Shown in pieces: positions 44,870 through 55,130 of a stretch of 64,000 nucleotides of DNA. Numbering within the stretch: the stretch's first letter is position 1; each line of letters starts with the position of its first letter. The position numbers and the translations under genes are program-made. The stretch comes from Elephas maximus indicus (taxonomy: Eukaryota > Chordata > Mammalia > Proboscidea > Elephantidae): positions 75,139,553 to 75,203,552 of the forward strand of contig NC_064837.1 in the NCBI RefSeq assembly GCF_024166365.1, read 5' to 3'. The notes below the pieces were generated by a model. The model was not told the DNA's origin. It saw nothing but the letters and a program-made list of their open reading frames with translations, and ran no database searches.

Positions 44870-45585
44870 ATACTAACTAATGCCATTCAAATAGAAGTAC
44901 AACTGAATGAGTACTTAAAAAAAAAATGATTCTGAAGTTCACCTGTGGGAATAATTAAGAAAACTTCAAAAAATAAAAATGGAAGGGGACTTGTACTATC
45001 ATACATTCAAAGTCATTGTAAAATTACTATACTTGAAATCTTATGGTGCTGGTGAAATATCTGACAACAAGATTAGTGTAACAGGATAAAACATACAAAA
45101 ATAGTTGTTTCATTGGTTACTGTCCAGTAAATTCTGATTCATGGAACCCCTACTAAATTAAGAATTAAGTAGATGATTAAGGTAGTATTTAACATAAAAT
45201 ATTACCTAAACAATTGGCTCTTTGAAAAAGTACATTAGTACATTAAATTATACCCATAGTTAGTCACAAGTTCAAGATGAATTTGAATTAATATTTTTAA
45301 AAAATGTTAACAAAAAATGCTAGTATAAAATGTCAATATAACTTTGAAGATATGGTTAATGAGAAATGTTTATGCTATTTGATCCAATAATTCAGTTTCC
45401 ATGAATTTATGCTACAGAAAAGAGCAGAGACATTTTCAGGATTATGTAAAAATGATTCTCATTAGAGTTATAATGCTAAAAATTTTAAACCAGAAAGTCC
45501 AACAATGTGGAATTAAAAATATATAACATGTATTTAATATATGTATATATATATGTATATAATGCAGTGCAGCAATCTATACTCA

Positions 45586-45766
45586 AGGAGCCCTGGCTGC
45601 TAACTGAAATGTTGGTGGTTTGAACCCACACAGTGACTACATAGGAGAAAGACCTAGTGATCTGCTTCTGTAAAAATTACAGCCTAGAATACCTTATGGG
45701 GCAGTTCCACTCTGTCACATGGGGTTTCTACGAATCAAAACCGACTTGACAGAACCTAACAACACC
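45586..45766 (+). mobile_element. AfroSINE, RTE-tailed type, head deleted
   Basis: GGAGCCCTGGCTGCTAACTG shows a deletion of about 25 bases covering the A box. The body (GGAGAAAGACCTAGTGATCTGCTTC) and terminus (ACTTGACAGAACCTAACAACAC) are retained. Confidence 0.88.
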
Positions 45767-45863
45767 AGTAATCTCTACTCATGTTTTAGAAATATATTCT
45801 ATGACACAAAATAATGCTGGGGGAAAATGCTAGCTAAAAGCAATGTATTTAGTAGTCCTGTGC

Positions 45864-46079
45864 CAGAATATGGAAACCCTGGTATTCCCATGCCAGAATA
45901 CGGAAACTCTGCTGGCGCAGTGGTTAAGAGTTTGCTAATCAAAAGGCTGGCAGTTCGAATCCACCAGGTGCTCCACTCCTTAGAAACCCTATGGGACAGT
46001 TCTACTCTGTCCTATAGGATTGCTATGAGTCGGAATAGACTCAATGGTCATGGTTTTTTTTTTATTTTTGGTTTTATAC
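45864..46079 (+). mobile_element. AfroSINE with duplicated head, at a hAT terminus
   Basis: TGCCAGAATATGGAAACCCTGGT and TGCCAGAATACGGAAACTCTGCTGG form a tandem duplication of the 5' flank plus the SINE head. A normal body and a T-rich tail (TTTTTTTTTATTTTTGGTTTTA) follow. The tail meets the first base of the hAT terminal repeat at 46080. Confidence 0.85.
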
Positions 46080-46318
46080 CAGGGCTGGGCAAACTCAGAC
46101 CTGAAAGCCAGACCCAGCCCACCATTTATTTTTTTTTAATAAATTATTATTATAACACCATCATGCCCATTCATTTATGTATTGTCATAAACATCTGTAT
46201 ATGTCTATGGTTGCTTTTGAGATACAATTGCAGAATTGAGTAGTTCAATAGAAACCATACGACTGAAAAGCCTAAAATATTTACTAGCTGGCCCTTTCAG
46301 AAAGTTTGCCAATCCCTG
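46080..46318 (-). mobile_element. hAT DNA transposon (MITE) with 8-bp target duplication
   Basis: A 239-bp element has terminal inverted repeats CAGGGCTGGGCAAACT (left) and AGTTTGCCAATCCCTG (right). It has the GGCCCTTTCAGAAAG and ATATTTACTAG features of mammalian Charlie-related MITEs. TCCTGTGC follows the right end (46319-46326) and precedes the adjoining SINE (45856-45863). That is the 8-bp duplication expected of hAT transposition, with the SINE inserted later at the left terminus. Confidence 0.85.
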
Positions 46319-46397
46319 TCCTGTGCATACGAAAATACAGACAACAAATAAGGAACATCTAAATAGTAATTGTTTTGTGTGTGTATTAATATTTAAA

Positions 46398-46584
46398 CCT
46401 AATGAAACCTGTTGCTGTTGAGTCTATTCTGACTCATAACTACCTATAGGACAGGTGTTGCCAAGGCTGTAAATCTTTACAGGAGAAAACTGCCACATCT
46501 TTCTCCCACAGCGAAGCTGGTGGGTTTGAACCAGTGACTTTTTGGTTAACAGCTGAGCACTTAACCACCGTACCACCAGGGCTC
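46398..46584 (-). mobile_element. AfroSINE variant
   Basis: Reverse AfroSINE: ACCTGTTGCTGTTGAGTCTATT at the left, an alternative body (GCTGTAAATCTTTACAGGAGAAAACTGCCACATC), a B-box complement GGTTTGAACCAGTGAC, and the head complement CCACCAGGGCTCC. The body differs from the main type, which suggests another subfamily. Confidence 0.88.
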
Positions 46585-46621
46585 CTTGTGCTACTGTTTA
46601 AATGTTACTTATTTTTATGTC

Positions 46622-46840
46622 ATCATGAGGAACCAGTCCTTGGAGAAGGACATCATGCTTGGTAAAGTGGAGGGTCAGCGAAAAAGAGGAAGACCCTCAA
46701 TGAGATGGATTGACACTGTGGTTGCAAGAGGCTCAAACACAGCAACAATTATGAAGATGGCGCAGAATAGGGCAGACTTTCGTTCTGTTGTACATGGGGT
46801 CACCATGAGTTGGAACAAGGTTGACAGCACCTCACAACAT
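46622..46840 (+). mobile_element. RTE 3'-terminal fragment
   Basis: GAACCAGTCCTTGGAGAAGGACATCATGCTTGG, AAGTGGAGGGTCAGCGAAAAAGAGG and GATGGATTGACACTG, ending at AGCACCTCACAACATC. It translates to NQSLEKDIMLGKVEGQRKRG in the 46586-46987 frame. 5'-truncated. Confidence 0.9.
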
Positions 46841-47170
46841 CAAAAGAGTAATTATTCCTATTATGGGGAATTTAAAATGATTTTTCTTCTTCTTTTTTAT
46901 ATTTTTCATATTTTCCAAGAGAAAATTTTTATATCATGTTTAAAAAAGTTTGGTACCAGAACAATACATATACCACTAGACATATAGTGTATGTTTGTAA
47001 AAAGAATAAACATGTCAAAAATATAAGTAATGATTTTCTCTGAGTGGATAAAATTATGAATGATTTGCATGTCTTTTTCATTTTTTTCTGTATTTCTTTT
47101 ATCTATATTTAATACGTTTCAATAACATAAGGCACTTACATTATCAGAAAACACATAAAAACACATTTCA

Positions 47171-48157
47171 ATATGGTCTGAAATTTCTAATTCTGGTTTT
47201 TCCCTCTGATTTTTTGTGGTATCTTGGAGTTACCCTTAACTTCTTTTTACTTTTTCACAACACAGAGGAAAACCTTTTTGGAAGACAGTTCTAAGACAGA
47301 GATCTTCGATGTTACTTAGCTTTGAAGTTTAAGACAAGTCATAATTATAGCAAATATCTCATCTCAGTTACCTACAGTTTAAATTTTGGTACTTCATAAG
47401 AAATGAGTCCAAGTATGCAAATTAATCTAAAAAGAAAGAGCAGCAGTCAGTTTTTTTAATTTAAAAAATTTTTTTTTTGGTTTTTGGATGCCAATAGATT
47501 TACTTGTACTTTCAAATCCTCCAGGACTAGCCTATTCCAATATCACATACTCTGCTTCAGATCTTCCCCAAATTTTAGAATATGTTGAAAAACTTCCTAA
47601 TTGATCTCACAAAGCTTTTGAATCATCATTTCAAAATATAAAAATAGCTCAAAAACAAAAATAGATGTGAAGAAAGCCTTCTATATAGCCACTAGTCAAT
47701 TGATTTCAACAACACATTAATAGGAAGTTTTGGAGGTACAGAATAAAACAAATAAACAAACAAAAACCAAAGACCCACAAGGAAATGGACTGTCCAGGGC
47801 AAGGACATTCTGGTCCCTCCCCAATCATCTGCCCTTGTCCAGATCCAACATGTGGACTCAGCACCCATGCCCAGGTGTGGATGCCTTTCCTTGGGATCTT
47901 TCTCAAACTAAAGACCTTGCATTTGTTTCACAGTGGCATGGAATTTTAAGAGAAACACCTGGGCTACTCACTGACCATCTGGTAGTCCTTGTATCTCTGT
48001 GATGAGTTTCACCTGTCCTGAAGAGTCAGTTGCTCCTTCCCCAGCTCATATTTCTCCCAGACAGCAGCCAGTGTGGATAGTTACTTCAAAGGCCAGGCTC
48101 GTTACCACTGTCTAGAGACCATCCTGGGTATATTTTTATCCACCTTCACTTGTTTAG
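47171..48157. other. Unclassified sequence
   Basis: No gene was recognised. T-rich runs lie at 47450-47480. Overlapping frames on both strands at 47706-48002 have no recognisable domain. Confidence 0.4.
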
Positions 48158-48268
48158 TCCCTGGGTGGAGCAAATGGTTAAAAGCTCAGCTGCTGACCGA
48201 AAGGTTGGACGTTCAAATCCATCCAGAGGCATCTTGGAAGAGAGGCCTGGCAATCTAGTTTGATACTA
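48158..48268 (+). mobile_element. AfroSINE variant, 3'-truncated
   Basis: AGTCCCTGGGTGGAGCAAATGG, TCAGCTGCTGACCGAAAGG and CATCTTGGAAGAGAGGCCTGGCAATC. This is the head and middle of a third AfroSINE type. The end is absent. Confidence 0.75.
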
Positions 48269-48293
48269 ATTTTCACCTTGCTTGTCTCCTTCT

Positions 48294-48451
48294 GGAAACC
48301 CTGGTGGCATAGTGGATAAGTGCTACGGCTGCTAACTAAAGGGTTGGCAGTTCGAATCTGTCAGGCGCTCCTTGGAAACTGTGGGGCAGTTCTACTCTGT
48401 CCTATAGGGCCGCTATGAGTCGGAATTGACTCGATGGGACTGGGTTTTTTG
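48294..48451 (+). mobile_element. AfroSINE with perfect 10-bp target duplication
   Basis: GGAAACCCTGGTGGCATAGTGG through CTCGATGGGACTGGGTTTTTTG. GTCTCCTTCT flanks it at 48284-48293 and 48452-48461. A deletion of a few bases occurs before GGGGCAGTTC. Confidence 0.93.
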
Positions 48452-48461
48452 GTCTCCTTCT

Positions 48462-50234
48462 AGTTCTTTGGTAGGTATCTATCATAAGGCCTTAATTCCT
48501 AAAACATAATGATTTAGTGACAATTCTTAAGGAGAAAAAAAAAACAAAAACATAACCACATTTAATGTTTATACCATCATAACACATTTCTTGGAAATGA
48601 AGGAAATAAGGTGAATATGGTTCTTGTCAATTTCTTCCTAGTTTAAATCAAGAGAACCAATAGATGATCCCTGGGCATAGGTTCCTGCCATCTTGGAGAA
48701 GTTTCATCAGGATGTCGGGCGCTGAATTTCTAATGCCACTGGAATTTCTATCTGATTCCTGTTGTTCTTTTCTATGACACAGTCCTGGACAAAGGACCAA
48801 GGATCATTGTGGCCTGGGAAGCCCTTGAAGCTGTCAGAAGTTTTCTTTGGTAAGGCAGGAATGACCATCCCAGTCTTCAAGTAAGCCCGGAAGAGGATGG
48901 CAGGAGTCTTGTATTTCATAACCATCCTTCAGCCCTCAGTGGGCAAGGCCTCTTTCTCCCTCAGAGTTCTAGCACACTTGTGCAAGCACTCAGATGGTCC
49001 TCCCTTCTGGTTCCTGGACAAGGCCTGGGGACCACTCAGCCCACAGACAAGACCACAAGTGGGGGTGAGGAGGAAGAAGCCCAGGCCCATGCCATCCCTC
49101 AGCCCCACATCTGAAAGTGGATGGTACAGCACATTCAAGGGGGCTAGCTGACGTGGGAGGCATGCTGGCCCTGCTTTGTTCCCAGCCCCTTGCTGTTCGC
49201 CTAAAGCCTGAGGAAGCAGGGTGGGCTCACTGCACTGCCCCGGCTCTGAGCAAGCCCAAGCTCAACTTTGTGCCTCTGAGTCTGGAGTGTTCTGTGGTCC
49301 TGACAATTCTGCAGGAGGCTATTTCAAAGATAACGAAAATGCAAAAGGCTAAGAGCTTAGTACCTTGCATGCATGCATTCCCGGCTTATAAACCATCCTG
49401 TGAATACATTGAGAGCATGAGTCACAGAGAGAGAGACACACCATAAAAGAGTTAGTCCCTACATCTCAAAATGAGGGCATATTGGATTTTTTGTGAAGGT
49501 GAGCAGAAGTACTGTCAACCTTATTTAATAATTATTCAGGTTCTCATCATTAATCCAGTAACTCTTTGAGTGAATATAGAGAAACAAAAGAATAAGAATT
49601 TCCAGGCAAAAATCAAGTTCTTAGTAGAACTATTAATACTTTTCATGATACAAGTCATTCAGTTAGTAGAACTATTTTTAATTTCTTAAACTGAAATATA
49701 TAGCATGCATTCTGGAATTTGACTTTTTTTTTTTTTTAATCTCGATATAGCATGGGTTTGCAAAGCAAAATACAACAATTTGTTTTCTGAAATCAGAGCT
49801 CAAACAGGCTAAGACTGCAGAGTAATAGAGAAGTTTATAAGCAACCCGCAACCCGATTTTAGTAACTCTCTTCTTGGGTGTTTTAATGTCCTTTACGTTA
49901 CCAACCTTCTTTTACTTCTCAAATCTGCCTAAAATATTCGGTTTCCACATGCCATTGCAGTAACCTTCACTGCGGGAGAAAGGAAGAGAGAGTAGGAGAG
50001 GGGCAGAGAGGGAGGCAAATTCACTCCATCTTTTTAAAGAGAATGTCTTTTTTAAATCCTATCCCACCCATGAAGTTAAATACAGGGTAGTGTCTAAAAA
50101 TATTATGAGTGGAACAGACTTCTGCATCCAATTCTATAAATAGATCTAACATGGTCCCAGCTACCTCTGACTTACAGACCAGCTAAAAACAAACAACTTA
50201 AAGTGGCACTTACAAATACCATGTGGAAGAAAAC
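48462..50234. other. Unclassified sequence; weak coding-like frame at 48707-48925
   Basis: No gene was established. The minus-strand frame at 48707-48925 (72 codons, with SFKGFPGHNDPWSFVQDCVI) looks somewhat protein-like, and the region is GC-richer (48930-49280). The family is unknown, and no intron, promoter or upstream continuation in frame could be shown. GA-rich and T-rich tracts lie at 49975-50015 and 49720-49740. Confidence 0.4.
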
Positions 50235-50246
50235 TTCTTGATCTCT

Positions 50247-50384
50247 AAACCAAAAACCGTTGCCGTGGAGTCGATTCCGAAACAGGACAGGGTAGAACTA
50301 TAGGACAGAGTAGAGCTGCCCCATAGGGTTTCCAAGGAATGGCTGGTGGATTCGAACTGGGGACCTTTTGGTTAAAGCCAACCA
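50247..50384 (-). mobile_element. 5'-truncated AfroSINE fused to U6
   Basis: Reverse orientation: ACCAAAAACCGTTGCCGTGGAGTCGATTCCG, a duplicated GGACAG..GTAGA block, then GCCCCATAGGGTTTCCAAGG, ending in GGACCTTTTGGTTAAAGCCAACC. The head before the B box is missing and is replaced directly by U6 snRNA sequence. The shared target duplication shows that both parts inserted together. Confidence 0.88.
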
Positions 50385-50491
50385 GAAAAACATGGAATGC
50401 TTCACAAATTTGTGTCTCATCCTTGCAAAGGAGCCATGCTGATCTTCTCTGTATCGTTCCAATCTTAGTGTATGTGCTGCCGAAGCGAGCA
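50385..50491 (-). pseudogene. U6 snRNA retropseudogene (5' part of U6-AfroSINE chimera)
   Basis: Read on the minus strand, this is a full-length, about 107-base U6 spliceosomal RNA copy. It starts ATGCTCGCTTCGGCAGCACA, has the TTGGAACGATACAGAGAAGAT core, a GCAAGGATGA block and the terminal T-run. Several substitutions occur. It lies head to tail with the AfroSINE fragment at 50247-50384. TTCTTGATCTCT (50235-50246) and TTCTTGGTCTCC (50492-50503) flank the pair. No U6 promoter elements were seen upstream. Confidence 0.92.
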
Positions 50492-50503
50492 TTCTTGGTC
50501 TCC

Positions 50504-51519
50504 AGGAGATAATGAAATCTTAGTTCCTTCCTTCCTCCCCTCCCCATGCTTTTTTTTCTGATTAGCAGTGCAATGAAGAAATGGCAAATATTCAGTTGTC
50601 TAAACATCCGTTCCTCCAGCAGTGAAGTTGAAGGACACCAATGCCCAGAACTGGAGGTGTTCCTGTGATGTATGGTTATAAGATCCAGATGGTAGTTATC
50701 TCTGTTACAGCTACTTTTTTTTTATTCACCTATAATCTTGCTCAGAATCAGAATTTTAATGCCCTACAGTAACCATTCATTGAATTGAACCCTTGCAAAA
50801 AAAGTAAATTAGGAATTATTAGTTTCCCAGATCTGATGTACCTGCTTAAAATAAATTCTCCATAAACTCAAATAAAAATAAGAATTTATTTCTAATCTCC
50901 TTTCTTCCTTCTCTTATATTATTTATATGAATTTATGATGTTCCATGGAACAGCAAATATTATTTATAGATATATCCTTTATTACCTGATGAAATAGAAA
51001 TAATAAAAACCCTATTATACTAGGCTCATAATTTTCTCTGGGATCTGTGAAGAACATAAAAGAGATATGAACAATACCCAATGATTCACAGTCTAAAGAT
51101 CTTGTAAGTCTAGTCTAGAAATTTTCTGTTATGAGATATTATCTTGAAAAAAATTGCCTCTGATATCTATAATCAAAATATTTTATAAACTCAGTATATG
51201 CTTTTGAATTGATGTGTTTTTAGGAATTGATGTATTTTAACTATGTTGGAATGTTTATTTTTTCTGTTTAAAGGCATCTGAGTCCTTTCAGAGTGGAAAT
51301 GAAATAGAGGGTCTGTTTATCAAATCTTTCAGTTCAGTACAAACATGATCCGCCTCTGGAAACGTTTCTTGCTGTTACATATTCTTGCAACTAAGGAGTC
51401 TTAGACCCTCTTGATAAACTGAATACCATCATGGGGAAAGCCTTTGTTACGACTTCAAAAAAAAAAAAAAAAAAAAATCTAACGTGATGAAATAACATGG
51501 TATTTTTTGTTGTTTGTTT
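50504..51519. other. Unclassified AT-rich sequence, A-run at 51459
   Basis: No gene or named repeat. A run of about 18 A lies at 51459-51477, just before the next SINE. Confidence 0.4.
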
Positions 51520-51534
51520 TAATAAATCAAAAAA

Positions 51535-51691
51535 CAAAAACAAACAAAAAAACACAAACCTGTTACTGTCGAGTCGATTTCAACTCATAGCAACTCTATA
51601 GGACAGAGTAGAACTGCCCTCTAGAGTTTCCAAGGATTGCCTGGTGGATTTGAACTGCTGACCTTTTGGTTAACAGCTGTAGGACCTAGAG
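51535..51691 (-). mobile_element. AfroSINE, 5'-truncated
   Basis: Reverse AfroSINE with an (AAAC)-like tail (AAAACAAAAACAAACAAAAA), CCTGTTACTGTCGAGTCGATT and GACCTTTTGGTTAACAGCTGTAG. The head is missing. Confidence 0.88.
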
Positions 51692-52744
51692 AAATTGTGG
51701 GTCATTACTAATGTTTGAATTCTAAAAGAGAGTGCTTTTTTTCTAGGGCCAATTACCTACATTTAGATATTTAGTTTAAAGAGTTATTAGGTTTCTTTTA
51801 TTTATTTAACAAGCCTACTTGTGAGTCAATACAACATTTCCCACCTGTTTTCATTTAATCACAGATGCAGAGCACTTTTAATTTTCCCAGTGGGAACTGC
51901 CTTGGAAGGATTCCTTCCCAGATAGAGGTTTGCAGTCATTTTTGTAGATAGTAGCCGAAGCTAACACAAAGGGCCTAAGTGTGCCCCCAACAAAAGTAAG
52001 GGGCTTTTAGCTGAGTTCATCCTCAGAAGTGGCATGCCCTGTGGCATTACTCAGGGGACCCTTCTCCTTTTGGAGCCTATTGAAGTGTGTTGCACGTCAG
52101 AGAGGCGACAGTGTGGCCTGAGGATATTTTGGCTTGTGTCTTGTCTATCAATCTGAAATAAGACTCAGAGAAAATAACTTATCATCGTCTGGCAGTTTAG
52201 AATCACTTTAAGGGACAGAGATGTTAGAATATTTTGGCAGGAAATGTGGACATTTTTTAAATCCCTCCCCCATTCAAGAATATTTTAAAAAATAACTTGA
52301 GCTTCTGCTGTGTTTTGGACCCTGTGCTCAGAATAGTGCTGCTCAAAGATTTAAATTCTGATGAAAAAGAGTGAGACTAGCAAGGCTAATTTGAATACAT
52401 TTCAGACTGTTTGTGTTTTGGTAAAGCAACAATGTGATGTATGTGGCCTCAGGGGACAAGCGAGTCATCCTGGCCAAAAGGAGACTGGGGAGGCTCTGAG
52501 GAGGGCACATCACTGGCATTGGGTCCAGAGGGTAAGGTGAGGAAAGAGCAGAAACAGGAACCAGCAAAGCCCATGGTGGGAACAGTCCTGGGCATGCTCA
52601 GAGATCAAGGCAAAGATGAAGTAAGAGAACAACGAATTGGGGCCAGATTATGGATGCCTTAATTGTCATTTGAATTTGATTAAAAATAATGGTAAAGACA
52701 TCTAGTTTTTCTGCAGAGAAGATGGAATGAAAAAAACTAACACT
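51692..52744. other. Unclassified sequence
   Basis: No gene was recognised. Bases 52440-52690 may be an old mammalian repeat (GGCCAGATTATGGATGCCTTAATTG) that cannot be named with confidence. Frames on both strands here lack domains. Confidence 0.4.
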
Positions 52745-52747
52745 GAG

Positions 52748-52852
52748 CACTTCTTATAGACAAGATTTATTTTGTCATCACAAAAATCCAGCAAGGTGGG
52801 TACATATTTTATTGACAAGAAATCTGACTTCAGGTTCAATGGCCTACCTAGG
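52748..52852 (-). mobile_element. MIR SINE fragment
   Basis: GAGCACTTCTTATAGACAAG...TTGTCATCACAAAAATCCAGCAAGGTGGGTACATATTTTATTGACAAGAAATC follows the reverse complement of the MIR 3' half. Confidence 0.6.
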
Positions 52853-52921
52853 GCAGACACCATTGGTTACTTACTCCTATGTTCATCTACACCTTTTCTC
52901 TCCTTGTCCACCTCCACCATG

Positions 52922-53318
52922 TTGTTGTTGTTAGGTGCCATCAAGTTGGTTCCAACTTAGAGCGACTCCATGCACAACAGAAAGAAACACTGTCCGATCC
53001 TGTACCATCCTCACAATAGTTGTTAGGCTTGAGCCCATTGTTGCAGCCACTGTTCAGTCCGTCTCATTGAGGATCTTCCTCCTTTTCCTTGACCCTCTAC
53101 TTTACCAGGAAACCCTGGTGGCATAGTGGTTAAGTGCTATGGTTGCTAACCAAGAAGTCAGCAGTTCAAATCCACCAGGTGCTCCTTGGAAACTCTATGG
53201 GGCAGTTCTACTCCATCCTATAGGGTTGCTATGAGTTGGTATCAACTCGATGGCAATGGGTTAGGTTAGGATTTCTACTTTACCAAGTATAATGTCCTTC
53301 TCCAGGGACTGGTCCCAC
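52922..53318 (-). mobile_element. RTE 3'-end fragment, split by AfroSINE
   Basis: TTGTTGTTGTTAGGTGCCATCAAG at the left is the RTE tail complement. The fragment reads back through the C-terminal domain to CCCTCTACTTTACCA. It is interrupted by the SINE and continues with AGTATAATGTCCTTCTCCAGGGACTGGTCCC. 5'-truncated. Confidence 0.9.
53108..53273 (+). mobile_element. AfroSINE with perfect 12-bp target duplication
   Basis: Complete copy from GGAAACCCTGGTGGCATAGTGG to ATGGGTTAGGTTAGGAT. TCTACTTTACCA flanks it at 53096-53107 and 53274-53285. It lies inside an RTE element, in the opposite orientation. Confidence 0.95.
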
Positions 53319-54284
53319 CATTGAGCTTCAAAAACTAGAACTTCTCTTTTTGGGAAATGTAGTCTGGACAGGTCCATGTGACACAGCTTTAGCCAGAGAA
53401 ACACATGGAGGAGTCTGTTAGGAGGCTTTGAGGAACATTTTGAATTGCTTACTTAAACAAACAAACAAACAAACGAACAACAGACTTGTTGGCACTGCCC
53501 CTTCTTCCTTTTTCTCACCTTCAATGTGGGTATTATGGTGCCATGAAGGAAATCACCGTGACACCATGATGGCCTCCAAGTACACTAACAGAAGTTTGAT
53601 CCTGAGGTCATAGGGCAGAAAGACTCACAAACCAAACTAGGATGCTTGACACCTGCCCTGTATTAAATCCATTTAGAATCTGTAGTGAGAAGTGAGGGGA
53701 AGTAGAAGATGTTGTACAGGGTGCAAGTAGGATGGCAGGACCACACTGCTGAGTCCTGCGTTATGACACAGTGCTCACATACCCTCTCTGCCACATCAGC
53801 AGATGGTGGGGTCACAGCCTCAGAGCTGAGGGTAAGCAAGGGGTCTCAGCAGACAGTAGTGCCTAGAGCCAACATGCGCTGCTCTATTGGAATGATGCAG
53901 TGGCACCCCAGGCCACAGCTGTCGCCAAGGACCTGAAAGGCAGCCAGGCCTCTTGTATGCACAACTTGGGCAGAGGATGTGTGGGGACATAATGGGTGTT
54001 GCCAATGGAATGACTTAGGAATGACATACCTTTTAAAGCAAAGGTGACATTATCCATGTTTTATGCATATTTAAGGTTTATTTGGTCTCTCCATCTATAG
54101 GTAATAGTCTTCTTTCTTCTGCCTCTGACTAACACATAAATGGTTCCTTTATTCTATGTTTAATGTGGATTACTAACTTACTACCTGTACATTTTATGGT
54201 TTCTGCCTATGACTCACAAGCTTCTTGCTTACAATTTATAATTAATACTTCTTATACATTGCATCCATTCTTTTGCTTTTCTTG
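53319..54284. other. Unclassified sequence with short (AAAC)n
   Basis: No gene was recognised. An (AAAC)5-like repeat lies at 53455-53476. Frames at 53709-53936 and 53820-54005 overlap on opposite strands and have no recognisable domain. Confidence 0.4.
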
Positions 54285-55130
54285 TTCTCTATACCAGTTC
54301 ACATCAAGTACACTCTGACTTCTGGTAACCCTCTATGTGTCAGAGTAGAACTGTGCTCCATAGGGTTTTCAATAGCTGACTTTTGTATATATATATATAT
54401 ATACATACATACATATATAACTTTTTATTGTACTTTAGGTGAAAGTTTACAGCTCAAGTTAGTTTCTCATACAAAAATTTATACACATGTTGTTATGTGA
54501 CCCTAGTTGCAATTCCTGTAATGTGACAGCACACTCCTCCTTTCCACCCCAAGTTTCCCATGTCCATTCAACCAGCTCCTATCCCTTTCTGCCTTCTCAT
54601 CCCACCTCTGGACAGAAGCTGCCCATTTAGTCTCGTGTGTCTACTTGAATGAAGAAGCACATTTCTCACAAGTATTATTTTATGTTCTATGGCTGAGTCT
54701 AATCTTTGTCTGAAGAGTTGGCTTCAGGAACGTTTTTAGTTCTGGCTTGACAGAGAGTCCAGGGGCCATGTCTTCTGGGGTTCCTCCAGTCTCAGTCAGA
54801 CCATTAAGTCTGATCTTTTTACACGAATTTGAGTTCTACACCCCACTTTTCTTCTACCCCGTCAGGGACTCTCTCTTGTATCCCCTGTCAGGGAGGTCAC
54901 TGGCGGTAGCTGGGCACCATCTAGTTCTGATCTCAGGCTGACGGAGTCTCTGGTTTATTAGCCCCTTTTGTCTCTTGGGCTAATATTTTCCTTCTGTTTT
55001 TGGTGTTCTTCGTTCTCCTTTGCTCCAGGTGGGTGGGTTGGGACCATTTGCTACATCTTACATGGCCAATGGTTGATTTTTCAGAAGTAGATCGCTAGGT
55101 CTTCTGATGTTCTCTATAGAGGAATTAAAT
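54285..55130 (-). mobile_element. AfroSINE-like element, split by an L1 3' end
   Basis: Left part: CAAGTACACTCTGACTTCTGG...GTGTCAGAGTAGAACTGTGCTCCATAGGGTTTTCAATAGCTGAC. Right part, after the L1: TTTTTCAGAAGTAGATCGCTAGGTCTTC. Together they resemble a reversed AfroSINE variant. AGCTGACTTTT and GGTTGATTTTT are the probable target duplication of the L1. Confidence 0.7.
54388..55068 (-). mobile_element. L1 3' UTR, 5'-truncated
   Basis: TTTTATTGTACTTTAGGTGAAAGTTTACAGCTCAAGTTAG at the left is the 3' end. CTCAGTCAGACCATTAAGTCTGATC and GGGCACCATCTAGTTCTGA match 8694-9200. The tail is a (TA)n(CATA)n simple repeat (54387-54418). Confidence 0.88.

Larger units (their letters stand above)
44870..47170 (+). 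mobile_element. Ancient L1 (ORF2 end and 3' UTR) carrying at least five insertions
   Basis: Pieces matching old L1M-type sequence are spread between younger insertions. 44930-45080 reads like the ORF2 region after the palm (GGAAGGGGACTTGTAC; ATACTTGAAATCTTATGGTGCTGGTG). 45370-45530 resembles the ORF2 C-terminus (TTTGATCCAATAATTCAGTTTCC; CCAACAATGTGG). 46840-47170 resembles the AT-rich 3' UTR. AfroSINEs, a hAT element and an RTE tail interrupt it. No coding capacity remains. Confidence 0.65.

Noticed and set aside
45827..46243. 138-codon open frame
   Set aside because: It crosses a SINE, its duplicated head and a hAT element, so it is not a biological coding unit.
50385..50491. Functional U6 snRNA gene
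   Set aside because: It has several substitutions, lies inside a target duplication together with a SINE, and lacks visible upstream U6 promoter elements.
50245..50607. 120-codon open frame (minus)
   Set aside because: It reads through the U6 copy and the reversed SINE, with no protein similarity recognised.
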